A stretch of 64,000 nucleotides of DNA from Sepioteuthis lessoniana (lineage: Eukaryota; Mollusca; Cephalopoda; Myopsida; Loliginidae), in NCBI GenBank assembly GCA_963585895.1, contig OY757913.1:99907638-99971637 (forward strand). Direction: 5' to 3'. The position numbers and the translations under genes are program-made. This document shows positions 44,150 through 55,001 of the stretch, piece by piece. The notes below the pieces were generated by a model that was not told the DNA's origin, searched no databases, and saw only the letters and a list, made by a program, of their open reading frames with translations. Numbering within the stretch: the stretch's first letter is position 1; each line of letters opens with the position of its first letter.

Positions 44150-45240
44150 GAGAAAAATTTATCGCGCCCTGCTACATGGTCAGGAACAAGCAGCTACAGG
44201 CATAGGCCTCCAATGTCAATGTACACATGACGGAATATATGTGCTTTAATCAAACAGGCGACATCTCCAGACGAAACGGTAGCTCTCTGAAACTAGTAGA
44301 CAAGTTCACCTACCTAGGAAACAGTGTCTCATCAACCAAAACAGACATCAACACGCGACTAGCAAAGTCATGGACAGCCATCAGTAGGCTATCGGTCATA
44401 TGGAAGTCAGATCTGACCGATAAAATGAAACAGTTTTTTCCAAGCAGCGGTCGTGTCGATACTGCTGTAGTATCACCTCCCTTACTAAGGTCAGTAAATG
44501 GGGCAGTCAATACTAACTCAACAGAAATCTTGGTCCTTACTTCCACCTCGGCCAAGGAATGCTATCCCAGAATCCATCGCCTCTCACTCTTCTCTTCTCT
44601 CTCCTTTTCTCTCTCGCTTTCCCTCTCCCTCTGGCCAATCAGCGGAGATAGTAGCAGTTGCCGAAGACGACCCAAGACAGAAGAGGAGGCAGTTGCTGAA
44701 GAGATTCCAAACACTAAACACACGTGTTGACCGCCGGACATTTTCTAGCCAACACGTGACGTTGTATACGAAGAATAAAATTCCTATTTTAAAGTTAATA
44801 TTTGTACTTCTCATTTATTATCTCAAATAACATAACCCAAGTACATATATTACACTGCTATATGAATGCACTACATGGACGCTAACTAAACGAATGGAGA
44901 AAAAGAATGTTGCGAGCAATATTGAACAAGTCCTGGAGGCAGCACCCCAGAAAGCAGCAGCTCTTCGGCCACCTACCACCCACCACAAAAAAAAAAAAAC
45001 TGTCAAAGTTAGACGAACCAGACATGCGGGACACTGGAGAAGTAGGGACGAGCTCATAAGTGATGTACTCCTGTAGACCCCTTCACATGGACGAGCAAAG
45101 ACAGGACGATTAGCTAGAAACTACATACAGCAGCTCTGTGCCGATGCGGGATGTTGCCCTGGAGACCTGCCGAAGCAATGGACGATAGAGAGGCGTGGCG
45201 AGAAAGGGTCAGGGATATGAATGGCACCCATCAAATCTGA
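44150..45240 (+). pseudogene. LINE reverse-transcriptase C-terminal region, split by a solo LTR
   Basis: Same LINE family as 35908-38808 and 63493-64000 but less decayed. It begins in the segment after YADD (TEYMCFNQTGDISR) and continues with LVDKFTYLGNSVSSTKTD and IWKSDLTDKMKQ. After the insertion it resumes with LLYECTTWTLTKRME. Then ILNKSWRQHP, a duplicated-Lys region with an A run, VRRTRHAGHW, RSRDELISDVLL and CADAGCCPGDLP lead to RERVRD and a stop at 45238-45240. The open frames at 44227-44730 and 44498-44830 are chimeras of LINE and LTR. Confidence 0.9.
44466..44854 (+). mobile_element. Solo LTR, 389 bases
   Basis: It begins TGTAGTAT and ends ATATTACA (TG...CA with inverted ends) and is flanked by the direct repeat CTGC at 44462-44465 and 44855-44858. 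Removing the insert restores the LINE reading LLYECTTWTL. AATAAA at 44774-44779 would be the polyadenylation signal, giving plus orientation. A TC-rich block is at 44580-44630. It is the remnant of an LTR retrotransposon deleted by LTR-LTR recombination; superfamily not assignable without internal sequence. Confidence 0.88.
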
Positions 45241-45390
45241 TCGTGAAAAGAGTATTGAATATAGATTCGGAAGATTTTCCGTCAGTATTGCCAACTTAAA
45301 TCAAATAACTCTTAGGCTTTCTCTTAGTATTTTCAAGCATCGCTGTGGTAAGACTATACCTTTATTCAAGTCAAATCCTGTTTTTTTTTC

Positions 45391-45418
45391 TCTCTCTCTC
45401 TCTCTCTCACACACACTT
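45391..45418. repeat. (TC)n-(AC)n microsatellite
   Basis: TC units run into CA units; a separate GA tract lies at 45582-45598. Confidence 0.85.
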
Positions 45419-45439
45419 TAAAAGAGCTTGAGCTTATTT

Positions 45440-46060
45440 CTTTTGCATAAAAAAATAGTTTCAAGGATTTCTATCAACTCGATAGAATACTATTTACGAT
45501 TAATCATTTGCTTGCACACTGTTGAATATTTATATATGATTTCAAAGTGAATAGTTTGTAGGTAATTCCATTTTTAAAATTAGAGAGAGAGAGAGAGAGT
45601 TTGTTTGCACACAAGTATTGCTATCTCACAGTTAAATAGTTTCAATTAGTGCTATGTAATACTTTTAATTTAGGTACGAAGTTAAATAGTTTTAAGTATT
45701 ACTATTCATAACTAATAATTCTATTCAACATTACTTAGTCGTTTGCACACTGCTAAAAGGTTCCAAGTATTGCAATGTAACACAAACTATTCAAATGTTG
45801 GCACACAGTGAAATAGTTCTATTTGACCCATAAGTGATACCCTATCAGTTATTACTTCTCTGGATCAGAGTGGGTCTGGGAGTAATGGCAATGAAGGATT
45901 ACTCCACATTCCTCAAAGCTTCAGGACGGGAGACTCGCCAGTTGATAGTTTAGTGTCATAAACGGGTCACTAGTTGGTAGTGGGGAAGTTTTACCTCTCT
46001 GCAGAGATGCAGTCGATGTATTCTAAAACCCCAGTCGGCTTGGCAAGCCACAGGTTGGTT
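45440..46060 (-). repeat. L repeat
   Basis: Subrepeats with GTTAAATAGTTTCAA and a full 5' block (GATCAGAGTGGGTCTGGGAG, GTAATGGCAATGAAGG, GATGCAGTCGATGTATTCTA), ending in GGCAAGCCACAGGTTGG. Confidence 0.75.
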
Positions 46061-46061
46061 G

Positions 46062-46712
46062 GTTGGTTTTATGGCATATCAACCTTTGTATATTAACGCC
46101 AAATCCATTTTTATACAAATAATCTATTCTATTTCAAACAATTCAGTTTAGCACGAGTACACAGTTTAATTGTCAAAAACATTTCTATTTCAAGCTATTC
46201 AGTTTAGTCAAACAGTTCTAATTCAGCCAATTCAGTTTAATATAAATATAGATTTTGTTTGGATATAGTCAAATGTAAAAACAGTTCTATATCAAACAGT
46301 TCAGTTTAGCATAAGTAGAGTTTCAATGTCAAAAACAGTTCAATTTCAAACAATTCAGTTTAGCATAAGTACGCAGTTTAAATGTAAATACAGTTTAATT
46401 GTCAAAAACATTTCTATTTCAAGCTATTTAGTCAAGCAGTTCTAATTCAAACAATTCAGTTTAGCATAAGTATGCAGTTTAGTTCTATTTAACCCAACAG
46501 CTTCAACCATTCCTGGGTAGAATGGACCTGGGCGCAATGGCAATGAAGGGGTGCTCCACATTCCCCAAAGCCCTAGCATTACAGGAACTTCACCATCAGA
46601 TTGTTTAGTGTCATATCTTGGATACACGTTGGTGGTGGTGGGGTTCTTACCCCTCTGCAGAGAAACAGTCGGTGTATTCTACAGCCCCATCCGACTGGGC
46701 AAGCCACAGGTT
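46062..46712 (-). repeat. L repeat, long subrepeat array
   Basis: Complete copy joined directly to the previous one. It has the tail at 46066-46110, seven or more subrepeats of the CAATTCAGTTTAGCATAAGT type, and the 5' block from 46486. Its subrepeat order matches the copy at 52932-53612, which marks a subfamily. Confidence 0.8.
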
Positions 46713-47137
46713 GTGACTAATCAAGTGTACAGTGTATCGTTTGAAGAGAACCAGTAGTAAAAACACTATCTTGTCTGTGTGTGGCTCCTCATGGTAATTA
46801 TTTTGATAGATATACCGATTTGTAATTAAGTTGATTAGAGAAACATGATGTAACTATTTTTATTAACTTAAGAGACAGACCTTGTATTCAAATAGAAGTG
46901 CCAAGATTCCGTACAGGAATTAAACGAAATATAATACAAATAGAAAGTTCAATTCACTGAAGAGGAATCAAGACTCAAAGAAAGATTAATTTAGTAATGT
47001 TATCAACTAACAATTAATGTTGCGACGAAGTACTTTTTTTAAAATGAATTTCCCAATGAAAAAAACACTATCTACCTTTAGAACATTCTATAATATTATT
47101 CGACTGACTAATCTTTGTTTTCGTCATTTAAAAATGT
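46713..47137. other. Intergenic DNA
   Basis: No gene or repeat recognised. Confidence 0.5.
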
Positions 47138-47615
47138 TTGGTTCAGTTTAAGGCATAAACTTTCGTGCGTTATTCACTGCCAAAACTGACTCTATAGAAG
47201 AATTGTAAGTAAGGTGGGCGACCGTAGTCAAGGGCGACCCAAAGGCTGTAAGGTGTAAGGAAGAGTGCTATTTATTGCTCTGAATCGCTCCATTTACCCT
47301 TGATCCGTACCTTATAATGCTAAGTGTTAAGCAAAAAGCATCAATAACCATTTTTGAGTCTTGGCATGACTCGATCAAGGATTGAACCCCGGTCTTCCAG
47401 ACCACTGGTGAACACTAACCATTATGTCAATAGGCCGATCAATAAGAATCGTATGGATACAATTTAACTCGTAGTTAGAGGGATAAGGGAGTTCATACAT
47501 TTCCCCAAGAGTACCATTCTGAAAGTGAACGTAAATGCTAGACTGGAGTTTGAACTCGCGTACTACAATGTCGCAGTCTAGCATGTTTACCATTACGCCA
47601 CGACAGACTCACTCT
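47138..47615 (-). mobile_element. Family A SINE split by a family B SINE
   Basis: The tail part is at 47138-47207 and the body and head at 47444-47615 (CTGAAAGTGAACGTAAATGC, GAGTTTGAACTCGCG, ACCATTACGCCACGA). The family B insertion divides them. Confidence 0.8.
47208..47443 (-). mobile_element. Family B SINE nested in family A
   Basis: Full minus-strand copy, flanked by AAGAATTGTA (47198-47207) and AAGAATCGTA (47444-47453), a 10-base duplication with one change. Family B was therefore active after this family A copy had inserted. Confidence 0.85.
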
Positions 47616-47624
47616 TCCGTATGT

Positions 47625-48185
47625 ATGATACTAGGATCATTCAATAAATTAGGGAAATTTTTAGAAAAAAAAAAGGAAAATACAGTTTTTCAAATTTTTT
47701 TTCCACCTGTATTAACTGCATTGTTTGCAATAAGTTTATTGCCAAAATCATTTTCATCTCGTAAAAAAGTATTTATTTTGAGGCTATTCAAAATGGTGGC
47801 AAATCAAACAGCGACCAGTCATGAAATTTTTGGTGGCTAAAAAGTGCAAAGAATGCGTGATGTGTACAGAGAAACACATTTCACTCAAAACATTTATGTG
47901 CTAAACAAGAGCTTACCACTACGAACCCAAGTGAAAAAGTTCATAGCGTGAAAACACTTACCTACTGGTAAAGGAAATTTTCTGGGTGCATCGATCCGAA
48001 AAAAGGATGATACTGTGTGTCTTCTGGGACATGAAAAGACCCATCTTCTTGATTTCCTTGAAAAGAGTGCAACTGTAAACAGTGTCTCCTATTACGAATT
48101 CCTTAGGAAAAATTCACCTTATTTATTGAAGAATCCTACTAGAGTTCACTTCATTTGTTTGTTTACTTTTCACCTATAAAGGTCC
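47625..48185 (+). pseudogene. Mariner-type transposase fragment, second family
   Basis: Translation across frames gives DPKKDDTVCLLGHEKTHLLD and FLEKSATVNSVSYYEFLRKN, then SPYLLKNPTRVHF. This is the middle of a mariner transposase (family FWDxKG ... FLEKGxTVNSxxYxxLL). The N-terminal half is decayed (TLTYW, KFSG) and the DDE C-terminal part is absent. GGATCATTCAATAAATTAGG at 47634 may be the terminal repeat. It differs from the mariner at 4.5 kb. Confidence 0.7.
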
Positions 48186-49020
48186 TAGAGGTTCAATATT
48201 GCTAAAACTTGGCATGTGAACTACTTTGACCAGAGTTTTTAAAAAGTATCGAAGGTGGATACTTTGACATTTCATTAGAATTGGCGTCTGCCGAAGCACC
48301 CTTCTCTTTGAGTAAAATTTATCAGAAAGGTTTCATTTGTAAAGAAAGTAAATTAAATTCGTATCGGCAAATATGGGAGTTTAAAATCAACCTGGAAAAA
48401 ATGCATGATATAAGAATTTAAAACGCCTTGTCCAGGTTATCAAACATTGTATGTATTATAAAATATGAGTAGATAAAATGTCTCAATTATTTATTGTTAA
48501 ATATATTTGATAAGATAAAATATTCTATAAGATTTTCAATCATCTTTACACAAAGGTTAATGATATACTGCCTAAACACATAATACTTAAGGCATTAGAC
48601 ATCTTTAATGTAGACATTCGAATTTCATTTGTGATAATGTTTGTTAACTTTCTTTTCGATGTGCAATTTCAAAAAGGTTGTATACAAAAAAAGTAAAACA
48701 GCATTCTTGCTTGGCAAGAAAATCTTTCAGCTCAAGTAGAACAAAATTTTGTTTAACAAAATGTCCTTTAGGGTATTAATTTTATCCTGGCAAGGACAAG
48801 TACTTTATAGTATACATATGCAGTAAAATATATATATATCTGAGTGTACGTGTATTTTGTTACTTCATGATGGTCTATGGTTGGCTTATCTTTTATTATA
48901 TCAAAACCAATAGTGTGAAAACAGATGAGTCATTTCTACTGTACTTATCTTACCACTTATGTAAATTATTTTTATGTGTTATGATGTAATGAGTCCAGCA
49001 GACTGTTTTTGTCTGTTGCC
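48186..49020. other. Intergenic AT-rich DNA
   Basis: No gene or repeat recognised. Confidence 0.5.
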
Positions 49021-49021
49021 T

Positions 49022-49050
49022 TTTCATGGCATATCAACCCCTGTAGGTGT
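49022..49050 (-). mobile_element. Family A/L tail fragment
   Basis: TTTCATGGCATATCAACCCC at 49022, cut off where the Tc1/mariner-type element begins. Confidence 0.5.
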
Positions 49051-49103
49051 GTGTACAGGGTGTCTCAATATATTCGGGACCCATTTGACTGCTAATAAAC
49101 TTG

Positions 49104-49345
49104 GTGACCGCAGTCGAAGGTAACTTGAACGTTCCCTTTTCAATACTTACTCCACCGATGTGTAGGGGAGGGCGCTACTCCTTTCCTTGGAATACTCCAT
49201 TTTACTCTTGATACGTTCCTTATAATGCTGAGTGTTAAGCAAGGAGGTATCAAGTACCATTGTTTTTAGCCTTTGGTATGACTCGACCTTGGATTGAACA
49301 CCGGTCCTCCGGGCCATTAGCGAATACTCTACCCACTAGACTGGT
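49104..49345 (-). mobile_element. Family B SINE nested in the transposon
   Basis: Runs from GGTGACCGCAGTCGAAGG to CTCTACCCACTAGACTGG, within 50 bases of the transposon's left end. TAATAAAC before and TAATAACT after it may be the duplication. Confidence 0.8.
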
Positions 49346-49419
49346 TAATAACTACTACTAATGTTTTTTTTTAGTTTCAGATTTAAATTGTATACTATAA
49401 CAACTATTAATTGTGGTTG

Positions 49420-49619
49420 NNNNNNNNNNNNNNNNNNNNNNNNNNNNNNNNNNNNNNNNNNNNNNNNNNNNNNNNNNNNNNNNNNNNNNNNNNNNNNNNN
49501 NNNNNNNNNNNNNNNNNNNNNNNNNNNNNNNNNNNNNNNNNNNNNNNNNNNNNNNNNNNNNNNNNNNNNNNNNNNNNNNNNNNNNNNNNNNNNNNNNNNN
49601 NNNNNNNNNNNNNNNNNNN
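49420..49619. other. Assembly gap (200 N)
   Basis: Exactly 200 undetermined bases, probably a placeholder length. Frames called across it are meaningless. Confidence 0.99.
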
Positions 49620-49779
49620 TGACAAGGCCTTGGACAGGAGAGAAAAAATATTTTGCGTCACTGCATATTTTGAGATAAAATAATTAAAAACTTTGCAAGT
49701 AAAATTTCGCACGAAGTTTAACAATTATCCCCAGAAAAGCCAAATTTGTTGGTACACAAATTTCAAACCACAGGGCCAG

Positions 49780-50300
49780 TAAACAACCTAAACAAGGAGG
49801 CGGAAAATCCCAGATCTGACAGGAAGTTGACTGGAAGATGTCCTGATAATGTAGATGCAGTGAGAGGTTCTGTCGGAAAGAGTCTGTCAGTGTCACAAAA
49901 GAGCGTTTCATTGATGTGATGAACACGTTCTGGAAGACACTTGGACCACATCGTTGTGTGAATTGAGATGTGCAATGGTTCCATCAAAATGAGGCAACTT
50001 CAGTTACAGCCAACATCACGATAGAGTGGCTCGACTATCGATTCCCCAATCGGTTGATCAACAAGCGCCGCGAACCCGAGTGGTATCCGCATTCACCCGA
50101 TCTGAACCCGACCCCATGTATTTTTTTTTAAGTCTCTGGGGGTTCTTGAAGGACAATGTGTATGAGAACAATCCATTGCTGAATCCAAAGTGGTCTTCAA
50201 TCAGAAAATTCGTGCCATACTGAAAAAGAATGCGTCAGGGTGATTGATAACTTCGCTCGTCGAATTCAAGCGTCATCAGCGAAATAGCGGTCATTTGGAA
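49780..50300 (+). pseudogene. Transposase pseudogene of the 49-50 kb element
   Basis: The N-terminal part reads GRCPDNVDAVRGSVGKS. It then jumps to VTKERFIDVMNTFWKTLGPH, so the middle with the first catalytic Asp is deleted. WFHQNEATSVTANITIEWL follows, where the family has QDGA, so the second catalytic Asp is Asn. RFPNRLINKRREPEWYPHSP and DLNPTPCIFF come next, with the third acidic residue replaced. LWGFLKDNVYENNP closes the conserved part. It is an IS630/Tc1-related DDE transposase, clearly dead. The first third may lie in the gap. Confidence 0.8.
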
Positions 50301-50757
50301 CACGTCATGTAAAAAATGCATCTGTTGAGCTTAAGACATAAAAATCAATGTTTTTCATAGTTTTTATTATATCAGCTTCCAAGACATGCTATCTTTTTTT
50401 GAGTTTTCGGCAAAAAACCATTATCATTAATAGGTTGCTTTTAATTTGAGACACTGTATATAATTTCTAAGCGAATAGTTTCTAGGTAAATTTATCATTA
50501 AACGTCTGCGGGAAGAATACCCCTTTCACACATCAGATTTAAATTGGTCACCCCCAAACAAGCCACACTATAGGAGCTTGGTTGATCAAGAGTCCTATCC
50601 CACACCTTGTTGGGGTGGGGGAATATCCCTTTTCACATAAAGAGAAAAAAGAAAAGATGGATTAATCTATTCGAACCCCAGATTTGACTTTTTACCCAAC
50701 CAAGTGTGCAAGACTTAGTTTGGGAAGCCATGATTTTAAATGTATTAATGCCCTAAC

Positions 50758-51306
50758 TGTTATGGGGACCTATCGATACAATAATTAACTCTCCCTCCTT
50801 CATAAATACTACGCACTACTCTCTGGAAGGCGCTGGCCTGGGACACACTTCGGTCGGCTACATTGATAGGTACAAAGATCTGGTCGAGTGTCCTGTTTCT
50901 AGTGGCAGTCGGTCGAGGTGCGCCTTGACCGGCATCCTCGAGCCTCAGAGAGCTGTCCTCCCAGGCTTTAACCCTCCTTAGAGGGGCTAGGTTTATCGTC
51001 TGGCGCCTGAGGCGCCCCTATTTAGGAGAATGTCGACTGGGTCCCAAGGCATTTTTGGAGCCGATTGGGCATTTCTGGGCTACGGCCCTGTGCCCGGATC
51101 CACCTAAAAAGGCCTTGTGCCACACTCGTCCGGTTGGTTGGACGTGCGACAAATATCGACTTCCTACCAGTAGTCGAACCAGACAGTTTCAGACGGACAC
51201 TTCTACTTGCTGTACAAACACTTATTTTGTATATATGTGCTGTTTATTCAATACACTTATTCCACCTACTTTCTTTTCTTCCGTGTCTTCTTTCTGCCCC
51301 CTAACA
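50758..51306. other. GC-richer segment with TGTTA...TAACA ends
   Basis: Begins TGTTATGGGGACC and ends CCCCCTAACA, a pattern seen in LTRs, but no matching flanking duplication was found. It overlaps the first unit of the duplication described at 50881-51625. Confidence 0.3.
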
Positions 51307-51625
51307 GGCTACAACGCCAACAAACCTCAAGGTCCTCGAGACCCCGTTTACTGGTCGAGTGAGGTTTTAGCTTTGACGGTTATCAGTCGGTCGAGACTGC
51401 TTGATGCGGGTGCCGAGGGCGCCCAGCATTTGCATCTCGCCGCAGAGACCGATATCCTCCTCAAGCCTCAGAGAGCCGTACCTTTGGCTCTAACTCACTC
51501 CAGCGGGGCTTGGTTTATCGCCTACTGTGTCCTCTTTTTAGGGGAATGCCGATTGGGTCCGAGGCATTTTTATGCCCACCAGGCAGGTCTGGGCTATCGC
51601 TCTGCGCCTGGACCTATTTTTAAAA
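50881..51625 (+). repeat. Tandem duplication of a GC-rich unit
   Basis: 50881-51118 and 51351-51625 share ordered blocks: TGGTCGAGTG, CAGTCGGTCGAG, AGCCTCAGAGAG, GGGGCT.GGTTTATCG, GACTGGGTCC versus GATTGGGTCC, GGCATTTTT and TCTGGGCTA. The spacing is about 470-510 bases. The 238-residue open frame at 51055-51771 spans both units. I recognise no domain in it and regard it as fortuitous, though it is the longest frame in the window. Confidence 0.6.
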
Positions 51626-51654
51626 GTCTATGTATCAAATATATGATTTTTAAA

Positions 51655-52055
51655 TATATTTTCGTAACGTTTTTGCTCATTACTTTGCACACAGTTAAAT
51701 GGTTCAAAGAAGTGCTATGTATCACTAACAATTCAATTAAACATCAGTCATTAGTTTACACAGTTAAATGATCTAGCTATTTATTTCCGCTGAAGAAATT
51801 TGTTTGCACTGTTTAAATATCCAACAGTTCTATTTGATCCATAGATAGGACCCTTTCAGGTACTACCATTACGAGCCAGAGTGAACCTGGAAGCAATGGC
51901 AATGAAGGGGTACTCTGCATTCCCCAAAGCACCAGCATTACTGGACCCTCATCATCAGATTGCTTAATGTCATATACATGGCACTCGTTGGGAGGGTCTT
52001 ACCTCTCTGCAGAGATGCAAGCGATGTATTCTACAGCTCCAACCGACTGAGCTGC
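51655..52055 (-). repeat. L repeat
   Basis: Subrepeats (CACACAGTTAAATGGTTC) and a clean 5' block: GATCCATAGATAGGACCC, GGAAGCAATGGCAATGAAGG, ATCATCAGATTGCTTAATG. Confidence 0.75.
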
Positions 52056-52105
52056 CAAAGTAAATAAGCCAGTTTTATATTTTTGTAAAAAGGAAAATGT
52101 AATTG

Positions 52106-52137
52106 TAGTAGTAGTAGTACTAATAATAGTAATAATA

Positions 52138-52168
<31 letters not shown>

Positions 52169-52190
52169 AATAAGCAGAAGAAGAAGAAGA
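52106..52190. repeat. (TAA/TAG)n and (GAA)n microsatellite
   Basis: Trinucleotide units change from TAG to TAA and then to GAA. Confidence 0.9.
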
Positions 52191-52404
52191 AAATAAAAGG
52201 TACATGCTCTCCATAAGTTTTTAGCACCAGTGAATACCTCATATGGTCATGACGGTAACATTGTTAGTTTCGCTAGGGTGAAAGAAAAGTCAGACTTGGT
52301 TATACAAAAATCTCACTGTAGTTACAACTTTTCTCTGAATCACTCCAATGGGAGGAGGAGTTCACTCAGCCTTTAAATTTAGGTTATTCTTTTAGTCCCT
52401 CTAA

Positions 52405-52629
52405 GTTGGTGACCTTAGTCGAGGGTAATCCGAAGGCTCCCTTTTCAATAGCTACTACACCGAGGTGTAGGGGAGGACGCTACTCCATTCCCAGTATTGC
52501 TCCACTTTACCCTTGATTCTCATAGTGCTGAGTGCTAAGCAAGGCGGCATCAAGTACCATTTTCGAGTCTTTGGTATGACCCCTGCTGGGATTGAACCCC
52601 GGTCTCTCGGACCATTGGCGAAAACTCAC
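52405..52629 (-). mobile_element. Family B SINE, left half of an inverted pair
   Basis: Nearly complete minus copy, with the head end at 52629 facing the next copy. Confidence 0.82.
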
Positions 52630-52630
52630 A

Positions 52631-52852
52631 GGGTTCGTCAATGGTCCGGGAGACCTGGGTTCAATCCCTGGTTGCGTCATACCAAAGACTTTAAAAATGG
52701 TACTTGATACCTACTCGCTTAACACTCAGCAATGTAAGTTATGTATCAAGGGTAAAGTGGAGCAATCCAGGGAAAGGAGTAGCGCCCCCTACACCTTGGT
52801 GTTGTAGCTATTGAAAAAGGAGCCTTCTGGTCGCCCTCGACGACGGTCGCCA
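52631..52852 (+). mobile_element. Family B SINE, right half of an inverted pair
   Basis: Plus copy from GTTCGTCAATGGTCCGGGAG to GACGGTCGCC. With the previous copy it makes a roughly 450-base palindrome whose halves are joined at the tRNA-like heads. The first part of each tRNA head is lost at the junction. Confidence 0.82.
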
Positions 52853-52931
52853 ATTTTACTTTTACTTAGTCCCTCTCCCAGATAACTGTCCCCCTTTCAA
52901 AAATCCCACCTATTATACTTTCTTTTAGATG

Positions 52932-53612
52932 GTTGGCTTGGTTGTTTGGGTTTTATGGCATATCAACTTTTGTAGGTTATTTAACGCCAAATCCATTTTT
53001 ATACAAATAATCAGTTCTATTTCAAACAATTCAGTTTAGCATGAGTACACAATTTAATTGTCAAAACATTCCTATTAAAGGCTATTCAGTTTATTCAAAC
53101 AGTTCAATTCAGCTAATTCAGTTTAGTATAAGCATAGATTTTCATTACACACAGTCAAATATCAAAACAGTTCTTTATTGAACAATTCAGTGTAGTGTAA
53201 ATAGAGTTTCAATGTCAAAAACAGTTCCATTTCAAACAATTCTGTTTAGCATATGTATACAGTTTAAATGTAAGTACAGTTTAATTGTTTAAAACATTTC
53301 TATTTCAAGCTATTCAGTTTAGTCAAACAGTTCTAATGCAAACTATTCAGTTAAGCATAAGCATACAGTTTAGTTCTATTTAACCCATTGATAGGGCCCT
53401 ATCAGGTGCTACCATTCCGGGCCGGAGTGGACCTGGGAGCAATGGCAATGAAGAGGTGCTCCTCATTCCCAAAGGTCCCGCATCACTGGAACCTCACCAT
53501 CAGATCGTTTCGTGTCATATCTCAGGATACTCGTTGGGGGGAGGTATCTTACCCCTTTGCAGAGGTGCAGTCAGTGTATTCTACAGCCCAAGTCGACAGG
53601 GCAATATCTGTT
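52932..53612 (-). repeat. L repeat, full length
   Basis: Tail at 52948-52990 (ATGGCATATCAACTTTTGTAG), a subrepeat array to 53375, then the 5' block (GGGCCGGAGTGGACCTGGGA, GATGCAG-like CAGAGGTGCAGTCAGTG). It is close in structure to 46062-46712. The open frame 53388-53765 is inside the repeat and not a gene. Confidence 0.82.
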
Positions 53613-54394
53613 AGAGTACTCAGAATTGAACCTTTGTGTTCAGTTATACAGCTGGGCATCAGGGTCACCGCTGGAAGGACCAGCCCCTACATTACAGCTT
53701 ATAGAATAAATGAACCTACACCATATTGTTATTATCCATCATTACTGCTTTTATGGAGGTGCTGAGCCCTGATTATCATTGTGAAGATTAGAATCGAGTG
53801 GGTTTGGGGATTTGACGACTTGAAAGTTTGTATATTTGTCGTATCTGATTACTATAACTCACTGCCACAATTATTTGAGGGTGGGGAAAATGATTCGGAC
53901 ACTAGGAGCAGAGGAAATGTATTATGATTTAATATTTTATCGTGCTAAACTGGAAAACAATTCACGACTAATTAGCAACATATTTGTTGCCCAAGCAAAC
54001 TTAATATAATGTATTGAGAAATGACATGAAATACTAAAACGGTATATTATAGAGAAACGTCCCATCATGCAATTGAGGATTCTTTTGGTATAAGTTAAGA
54101 GTCCTATATAGAATCGAAGTTGTAGTGTGAAGACTTACGTCAAAGTTTCGTACCATGAGTGATACGATACGAGGTTTATTGGGCCGAGACCTCCCTTGTG
54201 AATACCGAATTTTCCAAACGTACTTTCGTCACGCCACTTAGCAGACAGTAGAAGTACTATTTTGAATGCAAGGGATGTAATCCCTTCATTATTTTAGGAA
54301 ATGGATTGTAATCAGAGGTCAAGTCCTGAACAGAGCGATTTGACTTTAACTTCCTCTTAATGCCACTTTCTAGCAATGAAAAATAATGGGGCAG
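53613..54394. other. Intergenic DNA
   Basis: No gene or repeat recognised. Confidence 0.5.
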
Positions 54395-54530
54395 ATTGTG
54401 GTCTCTAGTGTAGGTAAGGACAACTTGTCTAGAATAAGTTAACCCCTGAATTCAAATCAACTAATTCCTAAAAGGAAGACCTGTGTTGTATTCTGTCAGC
54501 AGCAGAGTGGTTTGGCTAAATACGTACTGT
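54395..54530 (+). mobile_element. Family C SINE 3' half, decayed
   Basis: Blocks GGACAACTTGTCTAGAATAAG, GAATTCAAATCAACTAATTCC and ACCTGTGTTGTATTCTGTCA match the family C 3' half with many changes. Confidence 0.55.
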
Positions 54531-55001
54531 AGTTAAGATTAATTATGTTGATAATCCTAAATCTTTATTTATGGACAACTTAAATGATGCACTCAAATAA
54601 CACTTGACTTTCACACACTTGTCCAGTCTCACTCCCCATCCGGCTGAATGAGTTCTCTTTTTGAAAGTGACAAATATTAAACTTTACATTTTCTTTTTGA
54701 AAGCTACTTTATAGGAAGAAACAATAATTATATTGGGATTATCGTCAAGTCACAGGGATTATTCGGTCCCTTCACAAACCCAATCATTCAAACTACTACG
54801 CTATTTTTTAAAACAAAATCTGTAGAAGTTTGGTTGCATGCCTCATAAAGACACGTTTATCACATACAACTGAATAAAACCTATTTTGCATCAGCTCCAA
54901 GACGGCGCCTTCCTCACCAAAATGAAAAGCTAATGTATACTTAGAAATTCTGCAACAAAAATAAAGATATTTGTAGTCATTCCTTTATTTCTTCTATTTG
55001 G

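Larger units (their letters stand above)
49056..50456 (+). mobile_element. Tc1/mariner-superfamily transposon, decayed
   Basis: The ends are inverted: CAGGGTGTCTCAA on the left and TTTGAGACACTG on the right. TA lies immediately outside each end (49054-49055 and 50457-50458), the duplication used by this superfamily. Inside are a transposase pseudogene, a nested family B SINE and the assembly gap. Confidence 0.8.

Noticed and set aside
44227-44830. 110- and 167-residue frames as intact proteins
   Set aside because: They are fusions of LINE sequence with the inserted solo LTR.
49361-49724. Open frames of 69-105 residues
   Set aside because: They consist mainly of undetermined bases from the assembly gap.
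51055-51771. 238-residue open frame as a host gene
   Set aside because: It spans two copies of a duplicated GC-rich unit and then enters an L repeat; no domain or signal was recognised.
53388-53765. 125-residue frame as a gene
   Set aside because: Lies largely in the conserved 5' block of an L repeat, which also gives similar short frames at 15579, 27791 and 46551.
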